Origin: Moritella sp.
Lineage (GTDB): Bacteria; Pseudomonadota; Gammaproteobacteria; Enterobacterales; Moritellaceae
Direction: 5' to 3'
Length of the DNA stretch: 53,671 nucleotides
Assembly: GCF_013215705.1 (NCBI RefSeq)
Contig: NZ_JABSQR010000036.1
Coordinates: 1 to 53,671, forward strand
The notes beneath the pieces were generated by a model. The model searched no databases. It was not told the DNA's origin and saw only the letters and a list, made by a program, of their open reading frames with translations. This document shows, one piece after another, positions 15,873-25,017 of the stretch (within the stretch, counting starts at the first letter, position 1; each line of letters starts with the position of its first letter). Made by a program: the position numbers and the translations under genes.

Positions 15873-17042
15873 ATGAATGTTTTACATATACACTCTGATT
15901 ACCCTGACGGCCGTAATGATCTAAGTACGCCTGCTGTTAAATCCTTATTAGATGCCACCTCTGGTATTGTTAACACCGTATTTGTTATTCATCGTACCCC
16001 ATGGCCTTGGCTAGTGCGTGTTATTCCGCATAACCCTAAATTGTATTCGATTTACTATTGGGGCTTACCGTTTGGCTTTGCGTTGACTTTATCACTGTTT
16101 CTTGCTCGACACCTTCTGTTTAATCTTATCCAAACGCAGCAGATCAACTGCCAGCTTATTCATGGTCATAAACTGGCGATTGATGGCACGTTAGGCGCTG
16201 CAATCGCCAATCAAATGGGTATACCGTATTTTCTATCGATTCGAGGGGGAACTGATGTGCGTATTCTGCAGCACAAAGCCTTGTTACGAAGTCGTTGGAA
16301 AAAGGTATTAGAAGAAGCTGAACATATATTCTGGGTGAGTTGTTGGGCGAAAAAACCGATAAACGAAATGCTGAAAACCACGATTAATACATCCACGGCT
16401 CAATCTAGTTTATTACCTAACCCCTGCGAAATGAGGCCGATAGAAAATATGAGCCCGGTTAATGATGCGGCGAATTTTGTTACTGTTTTTCGTTTCGAGC
16501 AGTATGAGCGAAAAGGTATCATGCCATTATTGGAGGCTATATCCAAACTAAGTGTTATATATCAAAATATTAGGCTGGATATATATGGTTCAGGGCCTGC
16601 AAGTAAGATTAAAACAGTACAAGATAAGATCGACGCATTATCGTTAAATGGAAAAGTTACAATTAAAGGGCGTATTGATAACACGCTTTTGCAACATAAG
16701 TTGAAACAATACTCGGCATTTTTATTGCCCAGTAACAATGAGTCTTTTGGAATGGTTTTTGTCGAAGCGCTATTTTCTGGGTTGCCCATTTTATATCATG
16801 CCAATACCGGCATTGATGGTTACCTGGATGATATTGATGTTGGCATTAAGGTGAACAATCAAGGTGTAGATGAGTTAGCAAACAAGGTTGAAGAGTTAAT
16901 CGTTCGACATGATTTTTTCCAACAGCGTATTAAGTGTGCGTTAGAAACCCATGCATTAGATATTTTTGAGAAGAAAACCGTCGTTAATCATTATCAGTGT
17001 TTAGTTGATGGTCTTGATCTGGAGTATTCACATGTCGAATAG
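15873..17042 (+). CDS. Glycosyltransferase family 4 (GT-B fold)
   Basis: The 389-residue protein has an N-terminal acceptor domain (HIHSDYPDGRNDLSTPAVKSLLDATSG) and a hydrophobic patch around residues 60-90. Its C-terminal nucleotide-sugar domain includes FRFEQYERKGIMPLLEAI and the E-x7-E motif in ESFGMVFVEALFSGLP. It most likely transfers a hexose from an NDP-sugar during surface-polysaccharide assembly at the inner face of the membrane. AGG lies 9 bases before the chosen ATG. It is the first gene of a tightly packed run reaching 23672, overlapping the next start by 11 bases. Confidence 0.85.
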   Translation: MNVLHIHSDYPDGRNDLSTPAVKSLLDATSGIVNTVFVIHRTPWPWLVRVIPHNPKLYSIYYWGLPFGFALTLSLFLARHLLFNLIQTQQINCQLIHGHKLAIDGTLGAAIANQMGIPYFLSIRGGTDVRILQHKALLRSRWKKVLEEAEHIFWVSCWAKKPINEMLKTTINTSTAQSSLLPNPCEMRPIENMSPVNDAANFVTVFRFEQYERKGIMPLLEAISKLSVIYQNIRLDIYGSGPASKIKTVQDKIDALSLNGKVTIKGRIDNTLLQHKLKQYSAFLLPSNNESFGMVFVEALFSGLPILYHANTGIDGYLDDIDVGIKVNNQGVDELANKVEELIVRHDFFQQRIKCALETHALDIFEKKTVVNHYQCLVDGLDLEYSHVE

Positions 17043-18045
17043 AAAAGTGCTTGTTATTGCATCGGCTGGAGGACACCTTACTCAAGCATTATGCGCTTGT
17101 AGCCATGTCAATGATATTGTATTAGTGACAACAATGTCACTCGTTAACGATGATAAAATTAAGAAAATTTACACTATGTGGTCAACACAAAAAAATGCGT
17201 TTATTCACTTCGTTAATATTTTTTATGCGTTGTATGTTCTGGTAAAAGAAAGGCCTCGGGCAGTATTTAGCACGGGGGGCCCCATCGTTTTACCCTTCGC
17301 GTTAGTGTGTAAGTTCTTACCGATAAGGTTTGTGTATTTGGACACATTATCACGGGTGGTTGAATTGTCTAATACTGGGAAAATGATCCATAAATATAAA
17401 TTGTATGATGAATTTATGTCGCAATGGGAAGCGGTTGCTAACCAATATAACGTCGGCTATGCAGGGAAAACCTTTGATTTAGAAGGTCTCGTGAATAGGG
17501 TCATTACGCCGCTATCATCGCCAGATAAACCCTTGGTCTTAGTGATTACTGGCACTAATTCTTATCCTTTTCCACGTTTGATAGCGGCAATGGCAAAACT
17601 CGATATTTACCACGATCCAAACGTACGTTGGTTTATTCAAACCGGTGGTTTTGAGGTTGATGTGAAACCGGCCAATGGCGAAATTGTGACTATGGTTACG
17701 AAAGACAAAATGGATGCTTTGGTGAAAGAGAGCAGCCTCGTCATTAGTCATTGCGGTGTCGGCAGCATCAATCACATGCTGATTTATCAGAAGAAAGTGA
17801 TATTTTTACCAAGGTTGGAGCGATTTGGTGAATTTTCTGATGATCATCAACTGCAAATAGCCAAACAGTTAAATAATCCCAATATGGCTGTTGTGTACCC
17901 AGATGAGTTATTGCCAGTTTATGCCGTGGCAGAGCTAATCGCTATACCTCGATACGATCAATCCATTGATATTACCAATCATGCTTTTGCAGCGGTTATC
18001 GATAAAAAATTATTCGTTGAGCAAAGGGAAGATTCTTATGGCTAA
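17032..18045 (+). CDS. Fused Alg14/Alg13-type (PssD/PssE-like) glycosyltransferase
   Basis: The 337-residue protein joins two modules. Residues 1-~150 resemble Alg14/PssD (VLVIASAGGHLTQALCAC, then FSTGGPIVLPFALVCKF), the membrane-tethering partner. Residues ~165-337 resemble Alg13/PssE (LVLVITGTNSYPFPRLIAAM and SLVISHCGVGSINHML), the catalytic GT28-type domain. Separate proteins do this job in many bacteria; here one chain does both. The usual role is adding the second sugar to a lipid-linked intermediate, often with UDP-GlcNAc or UDP-GlcA as donor; the donor here is unknown. GGAG lies 7 bases before the ATG, inside the end of the previous gene. Confidence 0.85.
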   Translation: MSNRKVLVIASAGGHLTQALCACSHVNDIVLVTTMSLVNDDKIKKIYTMWSTQKNAFIHFVNIFYALYVLVKERPRAVFSTGGPIVLPFALVCKFLPIRFVYLDTLSRVVELSNTGKMIHKYKLYDEFMSQWEAVANQYNVGYAGKTFDLEGLVNRVITPLSSPDKPLVLVITGTNSYPFPRLIAAMAKLDIYHDPNVRWFIQTGGFEVDVKPANGEIVTMVTKDKMDALVKESSLVISHCGVGSINHMLIYQKKVIFLPRLERFGEFSDDHQLQIAKQLNNPNMAVVYPDELLPVYAVAELIAIPRYDQSIDITNHAFAAVIDKKLFVEQREDSYG

Positions 18046-18907
18046 GAAAATATTAATTTCTGTTGTTATTGTTGATTTTTTTAAAGCGGAACGTGTTGTC
18101 CATAATGTCGAAAGAATACTGACTCAACAAGGTGACTTTGATACCGAAGTGATCATTATTGATAACTCGATGGATAGTGGTAATAAGAAAATACTGTCGC
18201 AATATCAAGATACCAATAATGTGACGTTAATTTTTAATCAGCAAAATAATGGTTATACCCGAGGCAGTAATCAGGGGGCGTATTTATGCAATGGTGATTA
18301 CTTGTTGTTTGTTAATCCGGATATTGAGTGGAAGTCTGCAAGTACATTGGCGGATATTGTTGCTATTTATAACCGGGATCCTGACATCGGGATCGTCGGT
18401 ACCCGACAATTAAATGATGATGGTTCGACACCTGATACCGTGCGCCGCTTTCCTAATTTTCTCGCGCAAGTAGTACGCAGAACGTCACTAAGAAACTGGC
18501 CTTTGTTAAAAGGCATTGCTGAGTACTACGAATACGTAGAGTTCGATTATTTCAAGTCGGCTAATGTGGACTGGTTACAATCGTCATTTATGGCTATAAG
18601 CCGTGAGGTTTGGGGTGAAATTGGCGGTTTTGACAATCGATATTTTATTTTTATGGCCGATCCCGATATTTGCTATAAATGTTGGGAACTGGGCTACAAA
18701 GTCCATTATGAGAGCGAGATAGTGGTAGGCGCTGATGGATTACGTTGTAGTGATGGTGGCTTTAAAGACGTATTCACTAACCGTATTTTACGCTTTCATA
18801 TTCGCGATGCCTTCATCTATCATTTTCAGTATTTATTAAAACCTAATATACCCACAGCACGAAAGTTACAAGGCCGAAGGTCTGAAAACGTTAATTATGA
18901 GCAATAG
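18038..18907 (+). CDS. Glycosyltransferase family 2, rhamnosyltransferase-like
   Basis: The 289-residue protein has the GT-A start ISVVIVDFFKAERVVHNVERIL, the QQNNGYTRGSNQGA loop, the donor motif LLFVNPDIEW (NPD for DxD) and GGFDNRYFIFMADPDICYKC. This pattern fits the WbbL-type dTDP-rhamnosyltransferase group. The dTDP-rhamnose genes directly downstream support that donor (inference). AAGGGA precedes the ATG, and the start overlaps the previous stop by 8 bases, suggesting translational coupling. Confidence 0.85.
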   Translation: MAKKILISVVIVDFFKAERVVHNVERILTQQGDFDTEVIIIDNSMDSGNKKILSQYQDTNNVTLIFNQQNNGYTRGSNQGAYLCNGDYLLFVNPDIEWKSASTLADIVAIYNRDPDIGIVGTRQLNDDGSTPDTVRRFPNFLAQVVRRTSLRNWPLLKGIAEYYEYVEFDYFKSANVDWLQSSFMAISREVWGEIGGFDNRYFIFMADPDICYKCWELGYKVHYESEIVVGADGLRCSDGGFKDVFTNRILRFHIRDAFIYHFQYLLKPNIPTARKLQGRRSENVNYEQ

Positions 18908-18977
18908 TAAGTTGGTTATTAAGAATAGTAACGTTGGTTATTAATAATAGTAATACGTTAATTATGAGTACCGTAAT
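18890..18977 (+). repeat. Four ~22-bp tandem repeats before rfbB
   Basis: Units starting GTTAATTATGAG or GTTGGTTATTAA and containing AATAGTAA recur at 18890, 18911, 18933 and 18957. The first covers the last codons of the GT2 gene and the last ends at the rfbB start. The spacer seems to have grown by duplicating the gene end. Confidence 0.6.
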
Positions 18978-20069
18978 ATGAAGATATTAGTGACAGGTGG
19001 GGCAGGCTTTATTGGCAGCGCTGTTATTCGACATATATTGAGTGAGACGGACTATCAGGTGGTGAACCTAGATAGCTTAACTTACGCTGGCAATCTCGAT
19101 TCAATTCCTGCGACTTTGCTTTCATCGCAGTATGCGTTTGAGTGTGTTGATATCTGTAACAAAGAACAAGTAGATCGTGTTTTTTCGCAGCATCAACCTG
19201 ATATTGTCATGCATCTTGCTGCTGAATCGCATGTTGACCGATCAATCGAAAGCCCGAACTGTTTTGTGGAAACCAATATTATTGGTACGTATAACTTACT
19301 TGAATCGGCACGGGTTTATTGGTTGTCATTAGCCGATGAAAAAAAACGCGATTTTCGTTTTCATCATATTTCGACCGATGAGGTATTTGGTGATTTAGCT
19401 TGTCAAGGAAGTAAAGATAGCCAAGACGGACTGTTTGTTGAGACCACTGCTTACGATCCCAGTTCGCCTTATTCTGCCACCAAAGCGAGTGCTGATCATT
19501 TAGTACGGGCATGGTTTCGAACTTATGGTCTGCCGACATTAATCACTAACTGCTCGAATAACTATGGCCCTTATCATTTTCCTGAAAAACTCATTCCGCA
19601 CATGATATTAAACGCGTTAAATGGCCAAGCGTTGCCCGTTTACGGTGATGGTTTGCAAGTCAGGGATTGGTTGTATGTTGATGATCATGCTCGCGCATTA
19701 GTGCTGGTGGCGACAAAAGGCCAAATTGGTGAGCGCTATAACATTGGTGGTCATAACGAGAAACGTAATATAGATGTGGTAAATAGCTTGTGCTGTGTAT
19801 TAGAAGAGCTGGTACCCGACAAACCCGATGGCGTTGAACATTATCGTGATCTTATCCAATATGTGAATGACAGGCCTGGGCATGATCTGAGGTATGCGAT
19901 TGATGCAAGTAAAATTCAACGTGAGTTAGGCTGGCAACCAGAGGAAACATTTACAACGGGTATTAGAAAAACAGTGCAGTGGTATTTAAATAATACAGCG
20001 TGGTGGCAGCGTGTCTTAAATGGTGATTATCAGTTAACAGGTCGAGGAGAAAGAGCTAATGGGCAATAA
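18978..20069 (+). CDS. rfbB: dTDP-glucose 4,6-dehydratase
   Basis: The 363-residue short-chain dehydrogenase-type protein has the NAD motif GGAGFIGS (residues 7-14), [13 protein letters not shown], the catalytic Thr133-Asp134-Glu135 set (STDEVFGD), and Tyr165-x3-Lys169 (YSATK). It converts dTDP-glucose to dTDP-4-keto-6-deoxyglucose, step two of dTDP-L-rhamnose synthesis. Length is normal for RmlB. It overlaps the start of the thymidylyltransferase gene by 11 bases. Confidence 0.97.
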   Translation: MKILVTGGAGFIGSAVIRHILSETDYQVVNLDSLTYAGNLDSIPATLLSSQYAFECVDICNKEQVDRVFSQHQPDIVMHLAAESHVDRSIESPNCFVETNIIGTYNLLESARVYWLSLADEKKRDFRFHHISTDEVFGDLACQGSKDSQDGLFVETTAYDPSSPYSATKASADHLVRAWFRTYGLPTLITNCSNNYGPYHFPEKLIPHMILNALNGQALPVYGDGLQVRDWLYVDDHARALVLVATKGQIGERYNIGGHNEKRNIDVVNSLCCVLEELVPDKPDGVEHYRDLIQYVNDRPGHDLRYAIDASKIQRELGWQPEETFTTGIRKTVQWYLNNTAWWQRVLNGDYQLTGRGERANGQ

Positions 20070-20946
20070 AAAATACAAAGGTATTGTGTTAGCGGGTGGT
20101 TCAGGCACTCGTTTACATCCCATTACCAAAGCTGTCTCCAAGCAGCTGTTACCTATTTACGATAAACCGATGATCTATTATCCACTTTCGGTACTGATGT
20201 TGGCGGACATTCAAGATATTTTAATCATTTCGACCCCGGATGATCTTCCTCATTTTAAGGTTTTGTTTGGGGATGGCACCACCTTTGGGCTTAATATTGA
20301 ATACGCCGAACAGCCGAGCCCTGACGGTATCGCCCAAGCATTTATCATTGCGGAAGACTTTATTGGTGAGGATAATGTGTGCCTTATTTTAGGTGATAAC
20401 GTTTTCTATGGGCAACACTTCAGCGGTAAATTATTGAACGCAACCAGTAAGGATACTGGCGCAACGGTATTTGGTTATCGGGTAACAGACCCAGGCCGTT
20501 TTGGTGTTGTCGAGTTTGATAAAGCAGGTAATGTGCTAAGTATTGAAGAAAAACCCGAGAAACCTAAGTCGAATAATGCCGTTACTGGTTTATATTTTTA
20601 TGATAACAGGGTCGTTAACATGGCCAAGTCTTTAACGCCTTCAGCCCGTAATGAAGTCGAGATCACGGATATCACCAACATGTATTTAGCATTAGGTGAA
20701 TTGTACGTTGAGCGCTTTGGTCGTGGTTTTGCTTGGTTTGATACCGGCACCCATTATTCCTTATTGAAAGCCGCAATGTTTGTGCAGACGATTGAGCATA
20801 ATCAAGGCTTAAAAGTGGCTTGTTTAGAAGAGATCGCATTTTCAAAAGGTTGGATCACGCGCGGGCAATTAGAAGACCAGGCATGTCTGTTACAGAAAAC
20901 GGAATATGGGCAATACCTCTATAGCTTGCTGCGCGAGGAATTGTAG
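20059..20946 (+). CDS. rfbA: Glucose-1-phosphate thymidylyltransferase
   Basis: The 295-residue protein opens with the nucleotidyltransferase loop [20 protein letters not shown]. It has [24 protein letters not shown], and the RmlA end [15 protein letters not shown]. It makes dTDP-glucose from dTTP and glucose-1-phosphate and is normally inhibited by dTDP-L-rhamnose. Length matches RmlA. Its stop touches the next ATG. Confidence 0.97.
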   Translation: MGNKKYKGIVLAGGSGTRLHPITKAVSKQLLPIYDKPMIYYPLSVLMLADIQDILIISTPDDLPHFKVLFGDGTTFGLNIEYAEQPSPDGIAQAFIIAEDFIGEDNVCLILGDNVFYGQHFSGKLLNATSKDTGATVFGYRVTDPGRFGVVEFDKAGNVLSIEEKPEKPKSNNAVTGLYFYDNRVVNMAKSLTPSARNEVEITDITNMYLALGELYVERFGRGFAWFDTGTHYSLLKAAMFVQTIEHNQGLKVACLEEIAFSKGWITRGQLEDQACLLQKTEYGQYLYSLLREEL

Positions 20947-21480
20947 ATGAAAGTGTCCAAAACCTCGATTGATGGCGCCTTGGTTATCGAGCCTGATGTA
21001 TTTGGAGATGATCGCGGTTTCTTTATGGAAACATTCCAAGCGGCGCGTTATCGCGATGTGCTTGGTGATGAGTTTGATTTCGTACAAGATAATTATTCAC
21101 GCTCTGCAAAAAATGTGTTACGTGGGTTACATTTTCAAAAAACCAAACCGCAAGGCAAGTTAGTGCGTGTGGTATTGGGGGATGTGTACGATGTTGCCGT
21201 CGATATACGGTTAGCTTCACCTACCTATGGTCAGTGTCATGGGCTGCGATTAAACGCCGAAAATAAACTGCAATTTTGGTTACCGCCGGGATTAGCTCAT
21301 GGTTTTGTGGTGTTATCTGATCTTGCTGATTTTGAATATAAATGTACCAACTATTATGACAATAGCGATGAAGGCTGTCTTATTTGGAATGATCCTGCAT
21401 TAAATATCGATTGGCCTTGTGATAACCCGTTATTGTCAGATAAAGATAAAATGGGCCTTAAGTTTAACGACTTGTTTTAA
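20947..21480 (+). CDS. rfbC: dTDP-4-dehydrorhamnose 3,5-epimerase
   Basis: The 177-residue RmlC cupin contains FGDDRGFFMETF, the catalytic His62 in RGLHFQ, DVYDVAVDIR, and FWLPPGLAHGFVVLS. It epimerises C3 and C5 of dTDP-4-keto-6-deoxyglucose. The ATG directly follows the rfbA stop, so the two are coupled. Confidence 0.97.
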   Translation: MKVSKTSIDGALVIEPDVFGDDRGFFMETFQAARYRDVLGDEFDFVQDNYSRSAKNVLRGLHFQKTKPQGKLVRVVLGDVYDVAVDIRLASPTYGQCHGLRLNAENKLQFWLPPGLAHGFVVLSDLADFEYKCTNYYDNSDEGCLIWNDPALNIDWPCDNPLLSDKDKMGLKFNDLF

Positions 21481-21495
21481 GCAAGGGCGGCCTTT

Positions 21496-22377
21496 ATGTT
21501 TCGATTATTACTGACTGGGCAAAAAGGCCAAATAGGTCAGTCGATTAAAGACCGTATAGATCATCGAGAATGGGATGTATTACTCACCGATATAGAGACA
21601 TTGGACATCACCAATGCAGCGCAAGTCGCTAGGGTATTTAAGGCGTTTAAGCCCAATGTGGTGATTAATGCGGCTGCGTATACAGAGGTGGATAAAGCAG
21701 AAAACGAGGCGGGAGCCGCGGAGTCGGTTAATGCCTATGGACCTTATTTATTGGCTCTGCAATGTCATAACGTGGGGGCGTTATTAATCCACTTTTCGAC
21801 CGAGTATATTTTTAGTGGCCACAGTCATTGCCGTTATGTCGAGACCGATACGCCAGCACCGTTAAATGTATATGGGCGAACTAAATTACAAGGTGAGCAA
21901 TATATAAAGCTCTATTTGACTCATTACATCATTATTCGTACCTCGTGGGTGTTTAGTGAATACGCACGAAACTTTGTCACGACCATGCTTTCATTGCGCC
22001 ATGGAACCGTGCCGCTCCGCATTGTGAACGATCAATTTGGTTGTCCGACTTATGCAGGAGATGTAGCTAATTTAGCGCTTGATATCGCTAAGGAACGTAT
22101 GGCTGAAACGAATCGATATCAACTTGGTGAGTATAATTTTTGTGGTGATAGCGAGGTAAGCTGGTTCGATTTTGCTGGCGCTATTTTTGAAGAATTAGAT
22201 AAATACCAACCCGGTGAACAGGGCCGTCATTTAGTCGGGGTGACAAGTGAAGAATATGCTTCAATTGCCGTACGGCCTAGAAATGGCATTTTAAACTGTC
22301 ATAAAATTTCACCGATATTTAGACCTTCGGATTGGCGGCGTAAGTTACGTCATGTTATTGAAACAACAATGGCGTAA
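21496..22377 (+). CDS. rfbD: dTDP-4-dehydrorhamnose reductase
   Basis: The 293-residue SDR-type protein has the start LLTGQKGQIGQSI, VVINAAAYTEVDKAE, HFSTEYIFSG and the Y-x3-K motif YGRTKLQGEQ. It performs the last, NADPH-dependent reduction to dTDP-L-rhamnose. The second half reads FGCPTYAGDVANLALDI and RNGILNC, standard for RmlD. It completes the set in the order B-A-C-D. Confidence 0.95.
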   Translation: MFRLLLTGQKGQIGQSIKDRIDHREWDVLLTDIETLDITNAAQVARVFKAFKPNVVINAAAYTEVDKAENEAGAAESVNAYGPYLLALQCHNVGALLIHFSTEYIFSGHSHCRYVETDTPAPLNVYGRTKLQGEQYIKLYLTHYIIIRTSWVFSEYARNFVTTMLSLRHGTVPLRIVNDQFGCPTYAGDVANLALDIAKERMAETNRYQLGEYNFCGDSEVSWFDFAGAIFEELDKYQPGEQGRHLVGVTSEEYASIAVRPRNGILNCHKISPIFRPSDWRRKLRHVIETTMA

Positions 22378-22400
22378 CGGTTTACCGCTGGGGAAAATAA

Positions 22401-23672
22401 ATGATTAATCGAAATTTGTTAGAAGCGTATAAAATAGAACATGGGAATATCAAGGTTGCTATCGCGGGTGCTGGCTATATTAGTAGAGGGTTGATACAGC
22501 AGATAACGCTGCTGGATTTCATTGATGTCGTTTCTATTTACTCCAAAACACGCGCGCCAATTATTGCCTTGCTGAAAGATGCTAATTTACCGTTATCGAT
22601 TATTGCCGACAACGTTGAAGACTTTTGTGCCAGTGATGCTGACATTGTGGTTGAGTTGACGGGTGATACTGAATTTGGCTGCGAACTCGGACTTGCTACA
22701 TTAGCCGCCAATAAACATTTTGTGGTTAGCGCCGAAACGGATGCGCTTGTTGGCCCTGTGCTTGCTGAGCTATTCCGTGAAAAGGATCTGATCTACAGTA
22801 ATATGTGGGGCGATGAACCGGGGTTAATTAAGCACCTGTATAATTATGCCGATGTTTTGGGCTTTGGGATTGTTGCCGTTGGTAAATTCAAAGGTTTTCA
22901 TGATTCTTTTGCTAACCCAGATTCGGTATTACCTTGGGCTAAAAAATCAGGGCAGAAACCAACCATGATCGCATCCTTTGCTGATGGTTCTAAAATGTCG
23001 ATGGAAATGACGATTGTCTCTAATGCCACCGGTTTAGTTGCTGATGTGCCAGGTATGCATTTAGCCAAAGGTACACTTGAAGATATTGTTGGTTTGTTGA
23101 CGCTTAAAAAAGACGGCGGTATTTTGAATCAAACGGGGGTGATTGAAGTTGTTTGTGGGGTCGAACCTAGTGGTGGGGTATTTGCCGTTATTTCCACGGA
23201 TAAACCCGAAATATTAGATTCGCTTTCTTATTATAAAATGGGTGATGGTCCTAATTACCTGTTGTATTTACCTTACCATATGCCGGGTATTGAAGCCTTG
23301 TACGGTTTATACGTGAATGTTGTTGAACATCAATCTGTTGTATGTCCACTGGGGGGGCCGGTATCGGATGTGATCACGCGTGCCAAGCGCGACCTGAAAA
23401 AAGGCGACCATCTCGATTGCATTGGTGGTTATGATTATTACGGTGAAATGACCAGTGCTGAATTATCTGTAGAGCATAACGCATTACCTTTAGGTCTGGC
23501 GACAGGCGCTAGGTTATTAGTAGATATTCAGCAAGGTGAGCCGATCTTATTTCAAGATGTAGACATTCAAGGCCACATTGACGGCTGTAAATTACGTCAA
23601 CGATTTAGTGAAATGGTGCTGGAAAACCAACCGTTAGAATCGAACAATATTAAACGTGTTAATTTAGGTTAG
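22401..23672 (+). CDS. Homoserine dehydrogenase-like NAD(P) oxidoreductase with C-terminal SAF domain
   Basis: The 423-residue protein starts with a Rossmann nucleotide motif, IKVAIAGAGYISRGLIQQI, and VVELTGDTEFGCELGLATLAANKHFV, as in homoserine dehydrogenase. A C-terminal SAF-like domain follows from about residue 340 (AKRDLKKGDHLDCIGGYDYYG to ARLLVDIQQGEPILFQDV). This matches the COG4091-type predicted dehydrogenases whose substrates are mostly unknown. It ends the glycan run 23 bases after rfbD and before a strong terminator. It may make or alter a sugar-acid building block for the same polymer (inference). AAAATAAATG gives only a weak ribosome site. Confidence 0.8.
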   Translation: MINRNLLEAYKIEHGNIKVAIAGAGYISRGLIQQITLLDFIDVVSIYSKTRAPIIALLKDANLPLSIIADNVEDFCASDADIVVELTGDTEFGCELGLATLAANKHFVVSAETDALVGPVLAELFREKDLIYSNMWGDEPGLIKHLYNYADVLGFGIVAVGKFKGFHDSFANPDSVLPWAKKSGQKPTMIASFADGSKMSMEMTIVSNATGLVADVPGMHLAKGTLEDIVGLLTLKKDGGILNQTGVIEVVCGVEPSGGVFAVISTDKPEILDSLSYYKMGDGPNYLLYLPYHMPGIEALYGLYVNVVEHQSVVCPLGGPVSDVITRAKRDLKKGDHLDCIGGYDYYGEMTSAELSVEHNALPLGLATGARLLVDIQQGEPILFQDVDIQGHIDGCKLRQRFSEMVLENQPLESNNIKRVNLG

Positions 23673-23704
23673 TCGTGTAAGGTAAATACGATTTGGCTAA
23701 ATCT

Positions 23705-23739
23705 AAAGCGAGTCATTGTTATCAGTGACTCGCTTTTTC
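23705..23739 (+). terminator. Strong terminator closing the glycan cluster
   Basis: AAAGCGAGTCA pairs with TGACTCGCTTT (11 bp) around a ~10-base loop and runs into TTTTTCTTTG. Confidence 0.9.
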
Positions 23740-23794
23740 TTTGTTTTATTTAGTGGAAAATTCAGTGGGAATAAGTTATAGGCGGTCATAATAA

Positions 23795-23857
23795 GCTGGT
23801 TGCTGGTTGCTGGTTGCTGGTTGCTGGTTGTCAGTTGTCAGTTGTCAGTTGTCAGTT
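23795..23857. repeat. Two adjoining heptamer arrays (5 x GCTGGTT, 4 x GTCAGTT)
   Basis: Five perfect GCTGGTT units (23795-23829) pass without a gap into four perfect GTCAGTT units (23830-23857). The stop codon of the minus-strand GT2 gene lies in the last unit. A 7-base unit is not a multiple of three, so gain or loss would change only the 3' untranslated tail unless the array reached the coding frame. Confidence 0.9.
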
Positions 23858-24760
23858 GTACAGTTTGACGGTTTTAGTGGTGAATAACGCTTTTATTTTT
23901 CCGTATTTATCAACTAATTGTAATAATGGTTTCGCATACTTAGATTGACCCAGAGGTAATTTAATTAGCACGATAAAGAGCAATATAATCAGTTTTATTA
24001 ACACGTCGGTAAAGTAAGCTAATTTGTTGGTTAACGGCGCTTGTTGTATGCGATAACGGGTATAGGTTTCGCCTATGCGTATTGCCCGCCTTAATAGGTA
24101 GTTAATATTCAATCGGTTATTTGCCACTTCTTCACTGACATAGGCTTCATTTGAGCACACCAGTTTACCGCCATGCTGGTATAACCGATAAAAAAAATCT
24201 GCATCCTCACCTCCAGTTAAACCATAGTCGGAATCGAAGCTGAGTTGATATTTTTTAATGGCAGCTTGACTGACCAATGTTGAATTAGTCGCACCGCTGG
24301 TGACTTCTTGGCCGTTACTTACCGCTGGTCGTTCAAATACACCTGAATCAATGATCCACTGCGGAGTATGGCTAGGGTAGGTTGATTTTACTCGGCCGAA
24401 AACAGCATCAGCTTGGTAGGTTTGTGCGGTTGCTAACAGTTGCGCTAACCAATCGGGATCGGCAACCTCATCGTCATCAATAAATGCCAGCCATTCACCC
24501 TTGGTATTATTAATGGAGCAGTTACGTGCCAAGGCAATATTCTTTGCCGTTTCTTGGCGGTAATATACCGGTATATCCATGAGATTCGCTTGGCCTTTGA
24601 CCTGCATTTCTGCATAAGCGTGCTCATCATTATCAACGACGATCACTTCAAGAGTAACGTGTTCTGGTAGTCGTAAGGCGGCAATACTCCTGAGGGTATC
24701 GACAACATGATCTCGTTGATATGTACACATACAAATAGATATCAGCATTTCTGTGTTCAC
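23852..24760 (-). CDS. Glycosyltransferase family 2
   Basis: The 302-residue protein has the GT-A start ISICMCTYQRDHVVDTLRSI, IVVDNDEHAY, the donor site WLAFIDDDEVADPDWL (DDD) and YGLTGGEDADFFYRLYQHGGKLV. A hydrophobic pair of helices follows near residues 235-265 (KLIILLFIVLIKLPL). It probably transfers a sugar to a lipid-linked or surface glycan. It is convergent with the rhamnose cluster and stands alone. Its end runs into the heptamer array. Confidence 0.85.
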   Translation of the reverse strand: MNTEMLISICMCTYQRDHVVDTLRSIAALRLPEHVTLEVIVVDNDEHAYAEMQVKGQANLMDIPVYYRQETAKNIALARNCSINNTKGEWLAFIDDDEVADPDWLAQLLATAQTYQADAVFGRVKSTYPSHTPQWIIDSGVFERPAVSNGQEVTSGATNSTLVSQAAIKKYQLSFDSDYGLTGGEDADFFYRLYQHGGKLVCSNEAYVSEEVANNRLNINYLLRRAIRIGETYTRYRIQQAPLTNKLAYFTDVLIKLIILLFIVLIKLPLGQSKYAKPLLQLVDKYGKIKALFTTKTVKLYN

Positions 24761-25017
24761 TTATTAAATGACGGCCTTCTCATAATTGTAGTGACGGAAA
24801 ATCGGGTTCGCTTCAAGTTTATTCGGTTATCCACCATCTTATATTCATTTATGATGTATTATATTGTAGTTTATAGCAACGATGGTAGTAGTATGTTCTA
24901 TCTAACATATTGAATAATAGCTGCTACTTCCCAGTTTGAATCGTGGAGCGATAAAATTGTGTATTGTTAATATTCAACATTATTTTTAGTGCCCACTCTG
25001 TCATTATTAGGTTGATT

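Noticed and set aside
23795-23857. Repeat array as a CRISPR
   Set aside because: The units are 7 bases with no spacers and no cas genes nearby; it is a simple tandem repeat.
24707-24913. 68-codon plus-strand frame between the GT2 and cyclase genes
   Set aside because: It overlaps the start of the GT2 gene on the other strand and has no ribosome site or recognisable content.
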